64,000 nt of DNA from Glaciecola sp. 33A (GTDB lineage: Bacteria; Pseudomonadota; Gammaproteobacteria; Enterobacterales; Alteromonadaceae): NCBI RefSeq assembly GCF_002836745.1, contig NZ_PJAR01000044.1:372001-436000 (forward strand), given 5' to 3'. Position 1 is the stretch's first letter, and every line of letters begins with the position of its first letter. Both the position numbers and the translations under genes were made by a program. Under the pieces are notes generated by a model that ran no database searches, was not told the origin of the DNA, and saw only the letters and a list, made by a program, of their open reading frames with translations. Positions 1-10,799 of the stretch are shown one piece after another.

Positions 1-686
<686 letters not shown>

Positions 687-1022
687 TTAAGTGTGTATCT
701 CTGGGCATTTTATTATTTTATTCTGTATAGAATACCTTGTTGGAGGGGCATGCGACAATAGACGAAATGGATAAAGGACGTCAAAAGCGGATCATCTGGC
801 GTTATTTTTAGGATTTCGTATAGCTGATGATTTGAGCTGTTGTTAAAATATACAACGATATGCTCAGAAAATGCTTAAAACGATAAATCGACACAAAATT
901 ACAGCAATCTGCTAGCACATCAATTACCATGCAAATAGAAAAGCAAAAAGCGCAAACTCACAGCTCAACAAAATAATCATCACAATATTTATAAACTGAA
1001 AAGAAAGAAGAAAAAAACAGAT
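687..1022. other. Intergenic region between divergent leuS and LonB-type protease gene
   Basis: AT-rich, with no convincing reading frame on either strand. It must carry the promoters of both flanking genes. An A/G-rich stretch at about 1000-1019 just before the ATG at 1023 is the likely ribosome-binding region of the protease gene. I see no strong sigma-70 pair, repeat or RNA gene. Confidence 0.5.
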
Positions 1023-3437
1023 ATGGTTGCGAAACTCACTTCAGTTCAAAACATCACTCATAAGCTGAGCATTGCAGCAGCTGATCTTAGCGCTGGTGTC
1101 GACAACGATATGTTCAATAAAGCGATGCAAAGCCAAGCTGGTGAAACCGCATTAATTGGACAAAATCGAGCCAAAGAGGCCTTGGGTTTTGGTTTAGGCG
1201 TGAACTCTACAGGTTATAATCTGTATGTAATGGGAGAGCAGGCGACTGGCCGATACACCTTGGTGCATAACTTCATTAATCAGCGGGCACATCAGCAACC
1301 AACACCTAATGATTGGTGTTATTTGAATAACTTTGATGATGAACGCCAACCTATTGCGCTACAACTGCCAACAAGCCAAAGTAAAGGCTTTGTTGAAGAC
1401 ATCGAGAGCTTACTTGATGAATTAATGGATACCTTTCCAGCGGTTTTTGAAAATCCAAGTTATCAGCGGCGCAAAGCAGCTATTACGCGGGCGAACGAAC
1501 AACGCTATGATAAAGCTATTGATGAAGTTGAAAAAGTTGCCCTGAGTAGAGGCGTAGCGCTAATTGAAAGTGATGGCAGTATCAGCTTTTCACCCATCGT
1601 TGATGGAAAACCAATTACTGACGCCGACTTTGCACAACATGGTGATGATGAAAGACAGCTTTATTACGACCTCATTGATGAACTTGAGGACTGTTTAAGC
1701 GAAGCACTCATTGAGGTGCCATTATGGCAGCGCAAAAGTGCTGAACAATTGCGCAAACTAAAGCGTGAAACTGCAGAGCAGGGCATTCGCCCATTGCTAA
1801 AAGAACTAGAACACAAACATGCAGCAGATATTGCAATATTAAAGCATTTAAAGCAGCTAAAACCGCACTTGATTGACACGGTAACGGAGCTGTTAGTACC
1901 AGAAAGTAAAGAAGATAAGTCGGACAATTTTGATAAACGAGCTATTTTGGTCGATACCTATGTACCAAATGTACTCATAAGACATGCAATTGACGCGGGT
2001 GCGCCGATTATTTATGAAGCCAATCCAACACATCAAAATTTGTTTGGTAAAATTGAATACACCAGTGTTCAAGGTAGTGTTTATACCAATTATAGAATGA
2101 TAACCCCGGGCGCTTTGCATAAAGCGAATGGGGGTTATTTGCTGCTTGATGCCGACAAACTGGTTGATCAGCCCTATGTATGGGAATCATTGAAACTGGC
2201 GTTAAAGTTCGGTCAGTTAAAAATGGAATTGCCACAACAAGACGTGGGAATGGTTAATTCAATCACGCAAACCCCACAAGTCATTCCCCTTAAAGTAAAA
2301 ATCATACTATTGGGTTCTCGAGAGCTCTACTATGCATTGCAAGATTACGATGATGAATTCAAAGAGTTGTTTAGAGTTTTAGTCGACTTTGATCATGAAA
2401 TTCCACTTAACCAGCAAAACTTAAATGACTTTGTTGCACGCGTAAAAGCACATGTACAACATATTGGTTTACAAAGCATTGATGCTGACGCGATGCGCAG
2501 GCTCTTGGAACACAGTTTACGCCTTGCTGAACATCAATCAAAGCTCAGCGCAAGATTTGCTGATGTGATTGAGTTGATTAATGAAGCACATTATTTTTGT
2601 CTTCAGCAGCTGCAGGGCCAACTTCAAGCGATCCATATTGAAGCTGCGTTAGCGGCTAAGAAAAATCGCACAGGACGCGTCAGTGAGTCATTGCTAGAAG
2701 ATATTAAAGAAGGACATGTCCTGATTAATACCGATGGACAAGCTGTTGGCAAAGTAAATGGTTTGACCGTACTTGAAGTTGGGGATACGGCTTTTGGTAC
2801 TCCTGCTCGCATAACTTCAACGGTATATGCTGGTTCTAGCGGTGTAGTCGATATTGAACGTGAAGTGGAATTAGGCCAGTCGATACATTCCAAAGGCGTC
2901 ATGCTACTCACCGGTTTCCTTGGCCATAAATACGCACAATTTTTTCCACTGACGTTGTCTGCTAATATCGCATTGGAACAATCATACGGCTACATTGATG
3001 GCGACAGTGCATCGTTAGGCGAATTAGTGGCTTTGATTTCGGCCTTAACTGAATTGCCTGTCGAGCAAGGGTTAGCGGTAACTGGTTCAATTAACCAGTA
3101 TGGTGAAGTACAAGCAATTGGCGGTGTAAACGAAAAAATTGAAGGCTTTTTTTCATTGTGTTTACAGCGCGGATTGAATGGTAACCAAGGTGTTATTATT
3201 CCAAAATCAAACGCCTTAAATTTGGTCTTGGATAATGAAATTATTGAGGCTGTTAACCAGGGACTGTTCCACGTTTATGCGGTCAGTTCGGTTGATGAAA
3301 CCTTGTGTTTATTGATGAAAAAAGAAGCGGGAGAGCTAAACGTGAAAGGACGCTATCCCAAGAACAGTATTCACTACCAAGCGGTTAATCGTCTATATAA
3401 CATTGCTAACATTGTTAACGGTGGGCAAGACGAATAG
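1023..3437 (+). CDS. LonB/YcbZ-type ATP-dependent Lon-like protease
   Basis: Lon-related protease of the AAA_32/LonB type (like E. coli YcbZ, also called LonH), 804 aa, a normal length for the family. Order: N-terminal region with a Walker A-like GEQATGRYT around residues 70-78 (Lys replaced by Arg, as I recall is usual here), a long helical insert at about 150-300, a Walker B-like GGYLLLDADKL near residue 370, and a C-terminal Lon protease domain. The Ser-Lys dyad fits Ser662 in GDSAS and Lys705 in GGVNEKIEGF, spaced 43 residues apart as in Lon. It lacks the substrate-binding N-domain of classical Lon. Monocistronic; the substrate is unknown. Confidence 0.9.
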   Translation: MVAKLTSVQNITHKLSIAAADLSAGVDNDMFNKAMQSQAGETALIGQNRAKEALGFGLGVNSTGYNLYVMGEQATGRYTLVHNFINQRAHQQPTPNDWCYLNNFDDERQPIALQLPTSQSKGFVEDIESLLDELMDTFPAVFENPSYQRRKAAITRANEQRYDKAIDEVEKVALSRGVALIESDGSISFSPIVDGKPITDADFAQHGDDERQLYYDLIDELEDCLSEALIEVPLWQRKSAEQLRKLKRETAEQGIRPLLKELEHKHAADIAILKHLKQLKPHLIDTVTELLVPESKEDKSDNFDKRAILVDTYVPNVLIRHAIDAGAPIIYEANPTHQNLFGKIEYTSVQGSVYTNYRMITPGALHKANGGYLLLDADKLVDQPYVWESLKLALKFGQLKMELPQQDVGMVNSITQTPQVIPLKVKIILLGSRELYYALQDYDDEFKELFRVLVDFDHEIPLNQQNLNDFVARVKAHVQHIGLQSIDADAMRRLLEHSLRLAEHQSKLSARFADVIELINEAHYFCLQQLQGQLQAIHIEAALAAKKNRTGRVSESLLEDIKEGHVLINTDGQAVGKVNGLTVLEVGDTAFGTPARITSTVYAGSSGVVDIEREVELGQSIHSKGVMLLTGFLGHKYAQFFPLTLSANIALEQSYGYIDGDSASLGELVALISALTELPVEQGLAVTGSINQYGEVQAIGGVNEKIEGFFSLCLQRGLNGNQGVIIPKSNALNLVLDNEIIEAVNQGLFHVYAVSSVDETLCLLMKKEAGELNVKGRYPKNSIHYQAVNRLYNIANIVNGGQDE

Positions 3438-3450
3438 CTCATATACTGTG

Positions 3451-4233
3451 TTATTTGGGTGGCATTCTTAAGGCGCCGTCTAAGCGCACCGTTTCGCCAT
3501 TTAAATACGCATTTTCAGCCATATGCAATACCAATTTGCCGAATTCTTCTGGCAAACCCAAGCGTTTCGGAAATTGTACGTTGTGCACTAATGCGTCCTG
3601 AACTTTTTCAGGCATAGCAAGTAGCATAGGCGTACCCATTACACCCGGTGCGATAGTATTAACGCGAATGCCTAACGGGGCTAAATCCCTTGCCATGGGC
3701 AAACATAAAGCAATAATGCCCCCTTTACTCGCGGCATAAGCAGTTTGTCCTATTTGACCTTCATAACCAGCAACTGACGCTGTGTTAACAATCAAACCAC
3801 GTTCGTTAGCTTCGCCTAGTGGCGCGTTTTTGGCCATCGCACCTGCCGCAACACGAGAAACATTAAACGTACCGATCAAATTAATATCAATCACCGACCT
3901 AAAGTTTGCTAATGGCATTGCTTCGCCTTCGCGATCAAGTATCCGTTTGGCGGGCGCCACACCAGCACAATTGACGCATAGCCGGATCTCTAATTCGCCT
4001 CTCGCAACTTCAGCCACCGCATTCTCAACGCTAACATCATTGCTTACGTCTACTTTATAAAAGTGACAAAACGCAGTGCCAAACTCCTCAACTCGTTGTT
4101 GACCCATCTCCTCATTTAAATCAAAAATGGCGAGGTGATAGCCAGCCTCACGCAAAACAGCAGCGGTAGCATATCCAAGTCCCGAGCAACCGCCGGTTAC
4201 AATGGCAATACTGTTTGTGTTTTTGGTCGTCAT
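3451..4233 (-). CDS. SDR oxidoreductase, 3-hydroxyacyl-CoA dehydrogenase (HSD10) type
   Basis: Short-chain dehydrogenase of 260 aa. The N-terminal Rossmann motif TGGCSGLG (residues ~14-21), Asp after strand 2 (FDLN, pointing to NAD), NCAG, a catalytic Ser in NTASVAG and YAASK (Tyr-x-x-x-Lys) are all present, so it should be active. The ILDREG and APGVMGTPM segments resemble mitochondrial type-2 3-hydroxyacyl-CoA dehydrogenase, suggesting fatty-acid or branched-chain acyl-CoA oxidation; this substrate assignment is inference. It ends 13 bp from the convergent LonB-type gene and lies downstream of yhbY on the same strand, separated by a hairpin. Confidence 0.85.
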   Translation of the reverse strand: MTTKNTNSIAIVTGGCSGLGYATAAVLREAGYHLAIFDLNEEMGQQRVEEFGTAFCHFYKVDVSNDVSVENAVAEVARGELEIRLCVNCAGVAPAKRILDREGEAMPLANFRSVIDINLIGTFNVSRVAAGAMAKNAPLGEANERGLIVNTASVAGYEGQIGQTAYAASKGGIIALCLPMARDLAPLGIRVNTIAPGVMGTPMLLAMPEKVQDALVHNVQFPKRLGLPEEFGKLVLHMAENAYLNGETVRLDGALRMPPK

Positions 4234-4261
4234 ATAAACCTCATATTGTTAATTTTGGGTG

Positions 4262-4301
4262 AGTTTAACCACTCAAGCGTTTTCGCCTGAGTGGTTAAAC
4301 T
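4262..4301 (-). terminator. Long hairpin between yhbY and the SDR gene
   Basis: A 14-bp perfect inverted repeat (4262-4275 with 4288-4301) continues, after one mismatch, into a 3-bp G/C stem with a TTTT loop. It lies about 30 nt after the yhbY stop and just upstream of the SDR start. No clear U-tract follows on the minus strand, so it may be a processing or attenuation hairpin rather than a full terminator. Confidence 0.5.
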
Positions 4302-4330
4302 GATGATGAGTTAACGGCAGAACAAGGCGA

Positions 4331-4627
4331 TTATCGCTTAGGAATACTGATTTTTCTCTCGTCGCTTTGACGATACATTACCAGTACATGTCCAATCGCT
4401 TGTACTTGTATTGCTTTTGTTTCGCCAATTATAGCGTTCATGATGAGTTGTTTTTCTTCTTTATCATCACTTGGTACTTTTACTTTAATTAATTCGTGAA
4501 AACCAAGTGCGTTTTCAATTTCGGCTAAAACGCCCTCAGTCAACCCGTTATTTCCTAATTGGACAACTGGTTTCAATGGGTGGGCAAGGCCTTTTAAATA
4601 CTGTATTTGTTTATTTGATAAATTCAT
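4331..4627 (-). CDS. yhbY: YhbY, CRM-domain RNA-binding protein (ribosome assembly)
   Basis: Small CRM-domain protein associated with pre-50S ribosomal subunits. I place the start at the ATG at 4625-4627, giving 98 aa beginning MNLSNKQIQYLKG, the usual N-terminus and length. A longer frame exists to 4720, but its extra 31 residues are hydrophobic and unlike the family. The signature GNNGLTEGVLAEIE and the C-terminal basic patch are present. In enterics it lies divergent from rlmE-ftsH; the same arrangement is seen here except that rlmE has decayed. Confidence 0.92.
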   Translation of the reverse strand: MNLSNKQIQYLKGLAHPLKPVVQLGNNGLTEGVLAEIENALGFHELIKVKVPSDDKEEKQLIMNAIIGETKAIQVQAIGHVLVMYRQSDERKISIPKR

Positions 4628-4728
4628 TTGTTGTCTTTTGTAACGATTAGTTTGTGGTAAACACCTTGAAAAAACATATTCTACCTTTATATATACAACA
4701 ATCCAAATCAGATTCGTCATTGTTGATA

Positions 4729-5091
4729 AAAAAGAAGCGCAGTGCGAGTCGCGGATGACAGTAAAAAGTGGTTTTTGGGCGTATTTTTGACTGTAAGAAG
4801 GAACAAAATACTAAACCTTATGCAGCGTACGCTAAATAACGCTGTATGACTAAGAACAGATATTGAATTCACTGTTGGCAATAACGTCATTGTTTCGCTT
4901 TTATCGCGTAGTGTGTCAAATGCGAGTAATAATTCAACAGTAAATCAAGGTGGCTATATTGCTTGATGTGAACTAGCATTAAGTATGTGGTAACGACTGT
5001 TATAGCCCAGTGGATGCTTTGCAACGAAAACAGAGTCATTCTAAGTGCAGTAATGTGCAGCGTGATTGTAGCGAAGGGTTTTAAATTATAG
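4729..5091 (+). pseudogene. rlmE: Decayed rlmE (23S rRNA U2552 2'-O-methyltransferase) relic
   Basis: No open gene exists between yhbY and ftsH, where rlmE (rrmJ/ftsJ) is expected, but collinear fragments remain. At 4729-4749 a frame reads KKKRSAS, the usual RlmE start. At 4916-4990 a different frame, with one stop, reads SNASNNSTVNQGGYIA, stop, CELALSMW, matching the family's SDMAPNMSG...D..R...L.ELAL segment. At 5062-5091 a further frameshift leads to VIVAKGFKL and a stop, the usual C-terminus (..EVFIVAKGFKL). The relic is about 360 bp against ~630 bp for an intact gene, so internal DNA is also gone. The SAM-binding motif DLGAAPGGWSQ is not recognisable. Assignment rests on family consensus recalled from memory plus synteny. 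Confidence 0.72.
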
Positions 5092-5178
5092 TAATCTCGG
5101 TGTCATCTATTTTTTCGTGATCCACGTATAGATGTTTTACGGGCAATTCCAGATTCATTTTATTAGAGGTAAGTAGCG

Positions 5179-7107
5179 TTGAGCGACATGGCAAAGAATC
5201 TCATTTTATGGCTCGTCATAGCAGTAGTGCTAATGATGGTGTTTCAAAATATATCTGGCTCAGAGAATACGACAAATAAGCTTGCTTATTCATCATTCTT
5301 AGAGCAAGTCAAACGTGGTGACATAAAAGAAGTTACGATTGACCAATCTACTAATGAAATACGTGGCGTGCGTACTAATAACGATACATTCGTTACGCAA
5401 ATTCCATACTTAGATATGAAGTTAATGGATGAGTTGCTATCCGACGGTAATGTGATCGTCTCTGGTAAGAAACCAGAAGAACAATCACTGTTTGCATCAA
5501 TTTTAATTAATTGGTTCCCAATGTTGCTACTGATAGGCGTTTGGATATTTTTCATGCGAAAAATGCAAGGCGGTGGTGGCGGCGGTGCAATGTCATTCGG
5601 TAAAAGCAAAGCAAAATTGCTCGGTGAAGACCAAATCAAAACAACGTTTGCAGATGTTGCGGGCTGTGACGAAGCAAAAGAAGATGTCTCTGAACTGGTC
5701 GAGTTTTTGCGTGACCCATCTAAGTTCCAAAAGCTGGGAGGTAAAATACCTAAAGGCGTTCTCATGGTAGGACCCCCAGGAACAGGTAAAACGCTGTTAG
5801 CCAAAGCGATTGCCGGTGAAGCGAAAGTGCCGTTTTTTAGTATTTCAGGGTCAGATTTCGTTGAAATGTTTGTTGGTGTTGGTGCTTCGCGAGTACGCGA
5901 TATGTTTGAGCAAGCAAAGAAAGCATCACCTTGCATCATCTTCATTGACGAAATTGATGCTGTCGGCCGTAAACGTGGCGCAGGTATCGGTGGTGGTAAC
6001 GATGAGCGTGAGCAAACGTTGAACCAAATGCTGGTTGAAATGGACGGCTTTGAAGGTAATGAAGGTATCATTGTGATTGCGGCAACTAACCGTCCTGACG
6101 TGTTAGACCCTGCATTATTGCGACCAGGACGGTTTGACCGTCAAGTAATGGTAGGACTGCCTGATATTCGTGGTCGTGAACAAATTCTAAAAGTACACAT
6201 GCGTAAGGTCCCTCTGGGTGACAATGTGGAAGCATCCTTAATTGCTCGTGGTACGCCTGGTTTTTCTGGTGCGGATCTAGCAAACTTGGTAAACGAAGCT
6301 GCTCTTTTTGCCGCTCGTACCAACAAGCGTGTGGTCAACATGGAAGAGTTTGACAAGGCTAAAGATAAGATAATGATGGGCTCTGAGCGTAAGAGCATGG
6401 TTATGTCTGAAGAGGAAAAAACCAATACGGCATATCATGAAGCAGGTCACGCGATTGTAGGTCGTTTGGTTCCAAAACATGATCCAGTATACAAAGTATC
6501 GATAATTCCTCGTGGTAATGCACTAGGGGTAACGATGTACCTTCCTGAACAGGATAAGTACAGCAATTCGAGAGAAGAGTTAGAGTCGCGTATTGCCACT
6601 TTGTTCGGCGGTCGTATTGCTGAGGAAATCACCTTAGGTGCAGCAGGCGTAACAACTGGCGCATCGAACGACATAGAACGAGCAACTCAAATCGCGCGTA
6701 AGATGGTTACTTCTTGGGGTTTATCATCCAAAATGGGGCCCATTAATTACGAAGACGATGAAAATGAAAGGTACATGGGTGGCGGCAATCCAAAATCTGC
6801 AGAGACTGTTCGCGATATTGATGTTGAGATGCGATTACTTATTGACCGCAACTATGCGTTAGCTGAACAAATTCTGAAAGATAACATGGATATACTCGAA
6901 GCAATGAAAGATGCATTGATGAAGTACGAAACGATTGATGCCAAACAAATTGACGATTTAATGAATCGCGTTGAAGTCCGTCCTCCTGCTGATTGGGAAA
7001 AAGATGTCAAGCCAGATTCAAACAGACCATCGGGCGGTGCAACAATTAACGCCGGTGGCGAGTCAAAGGATGCACCATCCAGCGACCCGAGTGACGTAAC
7101 ACACTAG
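5179..7107 (+). CDS. ftsH: ATP-dependent zinc metalloprotease FtsH
   Basis: Membrane-anchored AAA+ protease that degrades membrane and regulatory proteins such as LpxC in gammaproteobacteria. 642 aa with TM1 at residues ~7-24, a periplasmic domain, TM2 at ~105-125, Walker A GPPGTGKT at ~198, Walker B with [15 protein letters not shown] arginines, zinc site HEAGH at ~420 and the third ligand in the SNDIERAT region. The start is TTG at 5179: AGAGGT at 5165-5170 is spaced correctly for it and too far from the internal ATG at 5188. The glycine-rich linker after TM2 is typical. A terminator separates it from folP. Confidence 0.97.
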   Translation: MSDMAKNLILWLVIAVVLMMVFQNISGSENTTNKLAYSSFLEQVKRGDIKEVTIDQSTNEIRGVRTNNDTFVTQIPYLDMKLMDELLSDGNVIVSGKKPEEQSLFASILINWFPMLLLIGVWIFFMRKMQGGGGGGAMSFGKSKAKLLGEDQIKTTFADVAGCDEAKEDVSELVEFLRDPSKFQKLGGKIPKGVLMVGPPGTGKTLLAKAIAGEAKVPFFSISGSDFVEMFVGVGASRVRDMFEQAKKASPCIIFIDEIDAVGRKRGAGIGGGNDEREQTLNQMLVEMDGFEGNEGIIVIAATNRPDVLDPALLRPGRFDRQVMVGLPDIRGREQILKVHMRKVPLGDNVEASLIARGTPGFSGADLANLVNEAALFAARTNKRVVNMEEFDKAKDKIMMGSERKSMVMSEEEKTNTAYHEAGHAIVGRLVPKHDPVYKVSIIPRGNALGVTMYLPEQDKYSNSREELESRIATLFGGRIAEEITLGAAGVTTGASNDIERATQIARKMVTSWGLSSKMGPINYEDDENERYMGGGNPKSAETVRDIDVEMRLLIDRNYALAEQILKDNMDILEAMKDALMKYETIDAKQIDDLMNRVEVRPPADWEKDVKPDSNRPSGGATINAGGESKDAPSSDPSDVTH

Positions 7108-7126
7108 CTGCAGTGATTGATGAAGT

Positions 7127-7157
7127 AAAAAACGCTGGTTTATACCGGCGTTTTTTT
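7127..7157 (+). terminator. Rho-independent terminator after ftsH
   Basis: AACGCTGG paired with CCGGCGTT around a TTTATA loop, flanked by an A-run on the left and seven T on the right. It lies about 20 nt after the ftsH stop, so folP-glmM needs read-through or its own promoter. Confidence 0.85.
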
Positions 7158-7230
7158 ATTTCTAAATTTATTGATATAAAAATTAACATGAATAACTTCT
7201 ATTTAATCAACTTTAGAGGCGATATGAATC

Positions 7231-8085
7231 TTGACTCGTAAACATATGATCACATTTAGGCAACGCGAGATTAAATTTGATGTGCCTAAAGTAATGGGTA
7301 TTTTGAATGTGACACCGGATTCATTTTCGGATGGAGGTCATTTTAGTACAGTCGAGACTGCTATGCGACAAGCTGAGTTAATGGTAAATGCAGGAGCTAC
7401 ATTTATTGATGTTGGCGGAGAGTCTACGCGCCCTGGAGCGGTGGCAGTTGCATTGCAAGAGGAGCTCGATCGGGTTATTCCTATAATCGAAAGCATTAGT
7501 AAACAGCTTGATGTCGTGGTGTCAGTTGATACCAGCAAGGCGCAAGTAATGATTCAAGCGGTGGAGAGCGGTGCGGGACTTATCAACGACGTAAGAGCAC
7601 TGAGAAACGAAGGTGCGTTGAATGCAGCTATACACGCTGCTAATCATTTTAACGTCCCCAGTTGTTTAATGCATATGCAAGGTAAACCTCAAAATATGCA
7701 ACATAAGCCACACTATGGCGGCGTTGTTGAAGATGTGCTTGGTTTTTTTGAGCAGCGTATACAAGAGTGCACTGATGCGGGACTCAATTATCAACATATC
7801 TTGATTGATCCTGGTTTTGGCTTTGGCAAAACATTGGATCACAATTATCAAATTCTGAAAAATTTACAAAAATTCAATAAATTTGAGGTGCCTTTATTAG
7901 TGGGTATGTCGCGAAAATCGATGATTGGGAATTTATTACAAAAAGATGTTAATCAAAGGTTGGCAGGAAATATTGCCACTGCTACTATTGCCGCCCTTGC
8001 GGGAGTTGAGATTATCAGAGTACACGATGTTGATGAGACAATGGACGCTATCAAAATCGTGAATAAACTACACAGCGTGGAATAA
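7231..8085 (+). CDS. folP: Dihydropteroate synthase
   Basis: Condenses 6-hydroxymethyl-7,8-dihydropterin pyrophosphate with p-aminobenzoate in folate synthesis; target of sulfonamides. TIM-barrel protein with [11 protein letters not shown] near residue 25, GGESTRPGA near 63, the INDV loop, DPGFGFGKT and the C-terminal RVHDV. Length 284 aa from the TTG at 7231 is typical. An AGAGG at 7214-7218 lies 12 nt before it; a start at the ATG at 7246 would shorten it by five residues without a clear ribosome-binding site. A separate ATG at 7224 runs into a stop after five codons. glmM follows after 14 nt. Confidence 0.94.
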   Translation: MTRKHMITFRQREIKFDVPKVMGILNVTPDSFSDGGHFSTVETAMRQAELMVNAGATFIDVGGESTRPGAVAVALQEELDRVIPIIESISKQLDVVVSVDTSKAQVMIQAVESGAGLINDVRALRNEGALNAAIHAANHFNVPSCLMHMQGKPQNMQHKPHYGGVVEDVLGFFEQRIQECTDAGLNYQHILIDPGFGFGKTLDHNYQILKNLQKFNKFEVPLLVGMSRKSMIGNLLQKDVNQRLAGNIATATIAALAGVEIIRVHDVDETMDAIKIVNKLHSVE

Positions 8086-8099
8086 AGGAAGCAAGTTGT

Positions 8100-9440
8100 A
8101 TGACCGAACGAAAATATTTTGGTACCGATGGCATTAGAGGTAAGGTTGGTGAAAGTCCAATTAATCCGGAATTTGTCATCAAGTTGGGTTACGCCGCTGG
8201 TAAAGTACTCGCAGGGCAAGGCACCAACAAGGTACTTATCGGTAAAGACACGCGAATTTCTGGTTATATGCTTGAATCTGCATTGGAGGCTGGTCTTTCA
8301 GCCGCGGGTATTAATATTGGTTTGTTGGGTCCTATGCCGACACCAGCAGTTGCTTATTTAACCAAAACCTTTCGTTCCGAGGCTGGTATCGTGATAAGTG
8401 CCTCGCACAATCCTTATTATGATAACGGCATAAAGTTTTTCTCTTCGACGGGGCAAAAATTGGACGACACAATAGAGTTGGCAATTGAAGCTCAGCTTGA
8501 AAAGCCTATTGTTTGTGTTGAATCAGACAAGTTGGGTAAAGCGACCCGAATTAACGATGCCGCGGGACGTTATATCGAATATTGTAAAGGCACATTTCCC
8601 TCAGACTTGTCACTCAAAGGTCTGAAAATTGTGGTCGACTGCGCGCATGGTGCAACTTACCATATTGCGCCTGATGTATTATCAGAGCTCGGTGCTGATG
8701 TAATTGAGATAGGAACTACACCGAACGGCACAAACATTAACCATAAAGTAGGCGCAACGTCTATGCGTGCTTCTGTTGAGGCGGTTAAAGAGCATAAAGC
8801 AGACCTTGGGTTTGCCTTGGATGGTGACGGTGACCGCATCATGATGGTAGACGAGAATGGCAAGGTCATTGATGGCGACGAAATAATTTTCATTATCGCT
8901 CGTGAAGCAATGAAAAATGGTCAATTACAAGGCGGCGTCGTGGGCACTAAAATGTCTAATTTAGGCATGGAAGTGGCATTAGAAAAATTAGGTATTCCGT
9001 TTGCTCGCGCCGACGTAGGTGACCGCTATGTAATGGAAATGCTACTCGCTAAAAATTGGAAAATTGGCGGTGAGAATTCAGGTCATGTGCTCAATTTGAA
9101 TCTAGCTTCTACTGGTGATGGCATTGTTGCTGGACTTCAGGTCATTGCTGCTATGTTGCGATCACATATGAAATTGAGTGTATTAAATTCAGGATTTATC
9201 CGATTTCCACAGCGACTTATTAACGTCAAATTTGCTGATCCAAGCAAAAATCCTCTTGAATCTGACGAAGTTACCGCCATCGTTAAAAAAGCAGAAGAGG
9301 AAATGGGTGAAAATGGACGTGTTTTGCTGCGAAAAAGTGGAACAGAGCCATTAATAAGAGTCATGGTTGAAGCGATCGATAAGGGCCTAAGTGACCTTTG
9401 GGCTGAAAAAATTGCCGATGTGGTGAAAAAAGCATCATAA
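8100..9440 (+). CDS. glmM: Phosphoglucosamine mutase
   Basis: Converts glucosamine-6-phosphate to glucosamine-1-phosphate for peptidoglycan and LPS precursors. 446 aa, as in the family. FGTDGIRG opens the protein; the phosphorylated serine is Ser102 in ISASHNP; the magnesium loop DGDGDR begins at residue 241; the sugar-binding GGENSGH and phosphate-binding RKSGTEP follow. AAGGAAG precedes the ATG. folP-glmM pairing is the conserved order downstream of ftsH. Confidence 0.97.
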   Translation: MTERKYFGTDGIRGKVGESPINPEFVIKLGYAAGKVLAGQGTNKVLIGKDTRISGYMLESALEAGLSAAGINIGLLGPMPTPAVAYLTKTFRSEAGIVISASHNPYYDNGIKFFSSTGQKLDDTIELAIEAQLEKPIVCVESDKLGKATRINDAAGRYIEYCKGTFPSDLSLKGLKIVVDCAHGATYHIAPDVLSELGADVIEIGTTPNGTNINHKVGATSMRASVEAVKEHKADLGFALDGDGDRIMMVDENGKVIDGDEIIFIIAREAMKNGQLQGGVVGTKMSNLGMEVALEKLGIPFARADVGDRYVMEMLLAKNWKIGGENSGHVLNLNLASTGDGIVAGLQVIAAMLRSHMKLSVLNSGFIRFPQRLINVKFADPSKNPLESDEVTAIVKKAEEEMGENGRVLLRKSGTEPLIRVMVEAIDKGLSDLWAEKIADVVKKAS

Positions 9441-9537
9441 AAACCTAACTTACTACCTATTTATCACACTGATACTTGTATAATTGTGAGTGGTTAGTTA
9501 ATATCACGCCCGCTTTGCAGTGGGCTCGGGAGAAAAC

Positions 9538-10278
9538 ATGACAGGTTCTCAAAGAAAACCTTTTGTAGCAGGAAATTGGAAAATGAATGGAAGCAACGAG
9601 TTAGTTGAATCCTTCTGTTCAAAATTAGCCTCAAACCCAGCAGTTGATATTGTTATATGTCCTCCTGCGGTTTATTTATCAAAATTCAATCAGGCTGAAT
9701 TTGCAATTGGTGCGCAAAATGCGAGTGAATTTGCTTCCGGTGCACATACCGGTGAAGTCTCACTGACTATGATCGCCGAAGCGGGCTGTAAGTACGTTAT
9801 TGTAGGCCACTCTGAGCGTAGAGAAGCGTATTACGAGTCAAATGAAGTAGTCGCAAGAAAGGTTAAAGCAACAATAGCAGCGGGCCTTACGCCGATACTC
9901 TGTATTGGTGAGCGGTTAGAAGTAAGAGAAAGCGGTAAAGTATTTGATTTTGTAAAAGCACAATTAGATGCAGTTGCACATGAGTGTGGCGCCCACTATA
10001 TAAAAAATACAGTCATTGCCTATGAACCTATATGGGCAATTGGAACGGGCAAGACAGCAAGCCCAGATCAAGCGCAAGAAATTCATGCGTTTATTCGAAA
10101 AGAATTAGCAGCCCTAGATGCCAGTGCTGCGGCAAGCGTCAGAATTTTGTACGGTGGCAGTGTTAATGCCGCAAATGCAAATGAGTTGTTTGCAAAGACA
10201 GATATAGACGGTGGTCTTATTGGTGGCGCCAGTCTAAAAATAGAAGATTTTACAACAATTTGCCAAGCAGCAAGTTAA
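9538..10278 (+). CDS. tpiA: Triosephosphate isomerase
   Basis: Interconverts dihydroxyacetone phosphate and glyceraldehyde-3-phosphate. 246 aa from the ATG at 9538, which has GGGAG six bases upstream; the frame extends to a GTG at 9520 but the added MGSGEN includes the Shine-Dalgarno itself and is not credible. Catalytic residues are visible: Lys in NWKMNG, His in GHSERR, Glu in YEPIWAIGTG, plus the phosphate loop GGSVN. tpiA between glmM and secG is, to my knowledge, the order in Shewanella and Alteromonas rather than E. coli. Confidence 0.96.
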   Translation: MTGSQRKPFVAGNWKMNGSNELVESFCSKLASNPAVDIVICPPAVYLSKFNQAEFAIGAQNASEFASGAHTGEVSLTMIAEAGCKYVIVGHSERREAYYESNEVVARKVKATIAAGLTPILCIGERLEVRESGKVFDFVKAQLDAVAHECGAHYIKNTVIAYEPIWAIGTGKTASPDQAQEIHAFIRKELAALDASAAASVRILYGGSVNAANANELFAKTDIDGGLIGGASLKIEDFTTICQAAS

Positions 10279-10288
10279 TGAGGAAAGA

Positions 10289-10684
10289 ATGTTAGAACAA
10301 GTATTAAGCGTTGGTTATTTGGTTGTTGCACTATTGTTGATTGGATTTGTATTAATCCAACAGGGTAAGGGAGCTGGTATGGGAGCATCATTCGGTGCTG
10401 GCGGTTCTAACACCGTATTTGGTTCATCAGGTTCAGGTAATTTCATGACTAAAATAACGGCTATTTTAGCGACCTGTTTTTTCGTGATTAGCTTACTTTT
10501 AGGCACCATCGCTGCTAATAAGCATGAAAACGTAGATGAGTTCGATAACCTTGAAGTGCCAGTTGTTGAAGAACCTGTAAGTACAGAAATTCCAACATTA
10601 GCTACTGAGTTACCGGTTGCATCTGATTTACCAGCGCCAGTGGTAAACGAAGAAGAAGTTAAAGAAGACGACGTTCCAAACTAG
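10289..10684 (+). CDS. secG: Preprotein translocase subunit SecG
   Basis: Small inner-membrane subunit of the SecYEG channel. 131 aa with two membrane segments (residues ~5-24 and ~55-73) separated by the conserved glycine-rich cytoplasmic loop GKGAGMGASFGAG and GSGNF. The C-terminal ~50 residues are acidic and rich in Pro, Val and Glu, a variable tail in this family. It begins 10 nt after tpiA and is followed by tRNA-Leu, the classic secG-leuU arrangement. Confidence 0.95.
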   Translation: MLEQVLSVGYLVVALLLIGFVLIQQGKGAGMGASFGAGGSNTVFGSSGSGNFMTKITAILATCFFVISLLLGTIAANKHENVDEFDNLEVPVVEEPVSTEIPTLATELPVASDLPAPVVNEEEVKEDDVPN

Positions 10685-10706
10685 TTGAACGTGTAGTAAG
10701 CAAAAT

Positions 10707-10791
10707 GCGGAAGTGGTGGAATTGGTAGACACGCCACCTTGAGGGGGTGGTGGCTTAGGCCGTGAGAGTTCGAGTCTCTTCTTCCGCACCA
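10707..10791 (+). tRNA. tRNA-Leu (anticodon GAG)
   Basis: 85 nt including an encoded CCA. The acceptor stem GCGGAAG pairs with CTTCCGC; the D arm contains TGGTAGAC; the anticodon loop CTTGAGG shows GAG; a long variable arm, as required for class II tRNA-Leu, precedes the T arm with GTTCGAGTC. Position after secG matches E. coli leuU. Confidence 0.97.
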
Positions 10792-10799
10792 TATAATGG

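Noticed and set aside
5286-6071. 261-codon open frame on the minus strand inside ftsH
   Set aside because: It is antisense to a fully conserved ftsH coding region, has no family resemblance and a Ser/Pro-rich shadow composition.
9479-9484. TATAAT box between glmM and tpiA as a promoter
   Set aside because: No acceptable -35 at 16-18 bp; left out of the features for lack of support.
9520-9537. Extended tpiA start at GTG
   Set aside because: The extension covers the Shine-Dalgarno of the ATG at 9538 and adds residues absent from the family.
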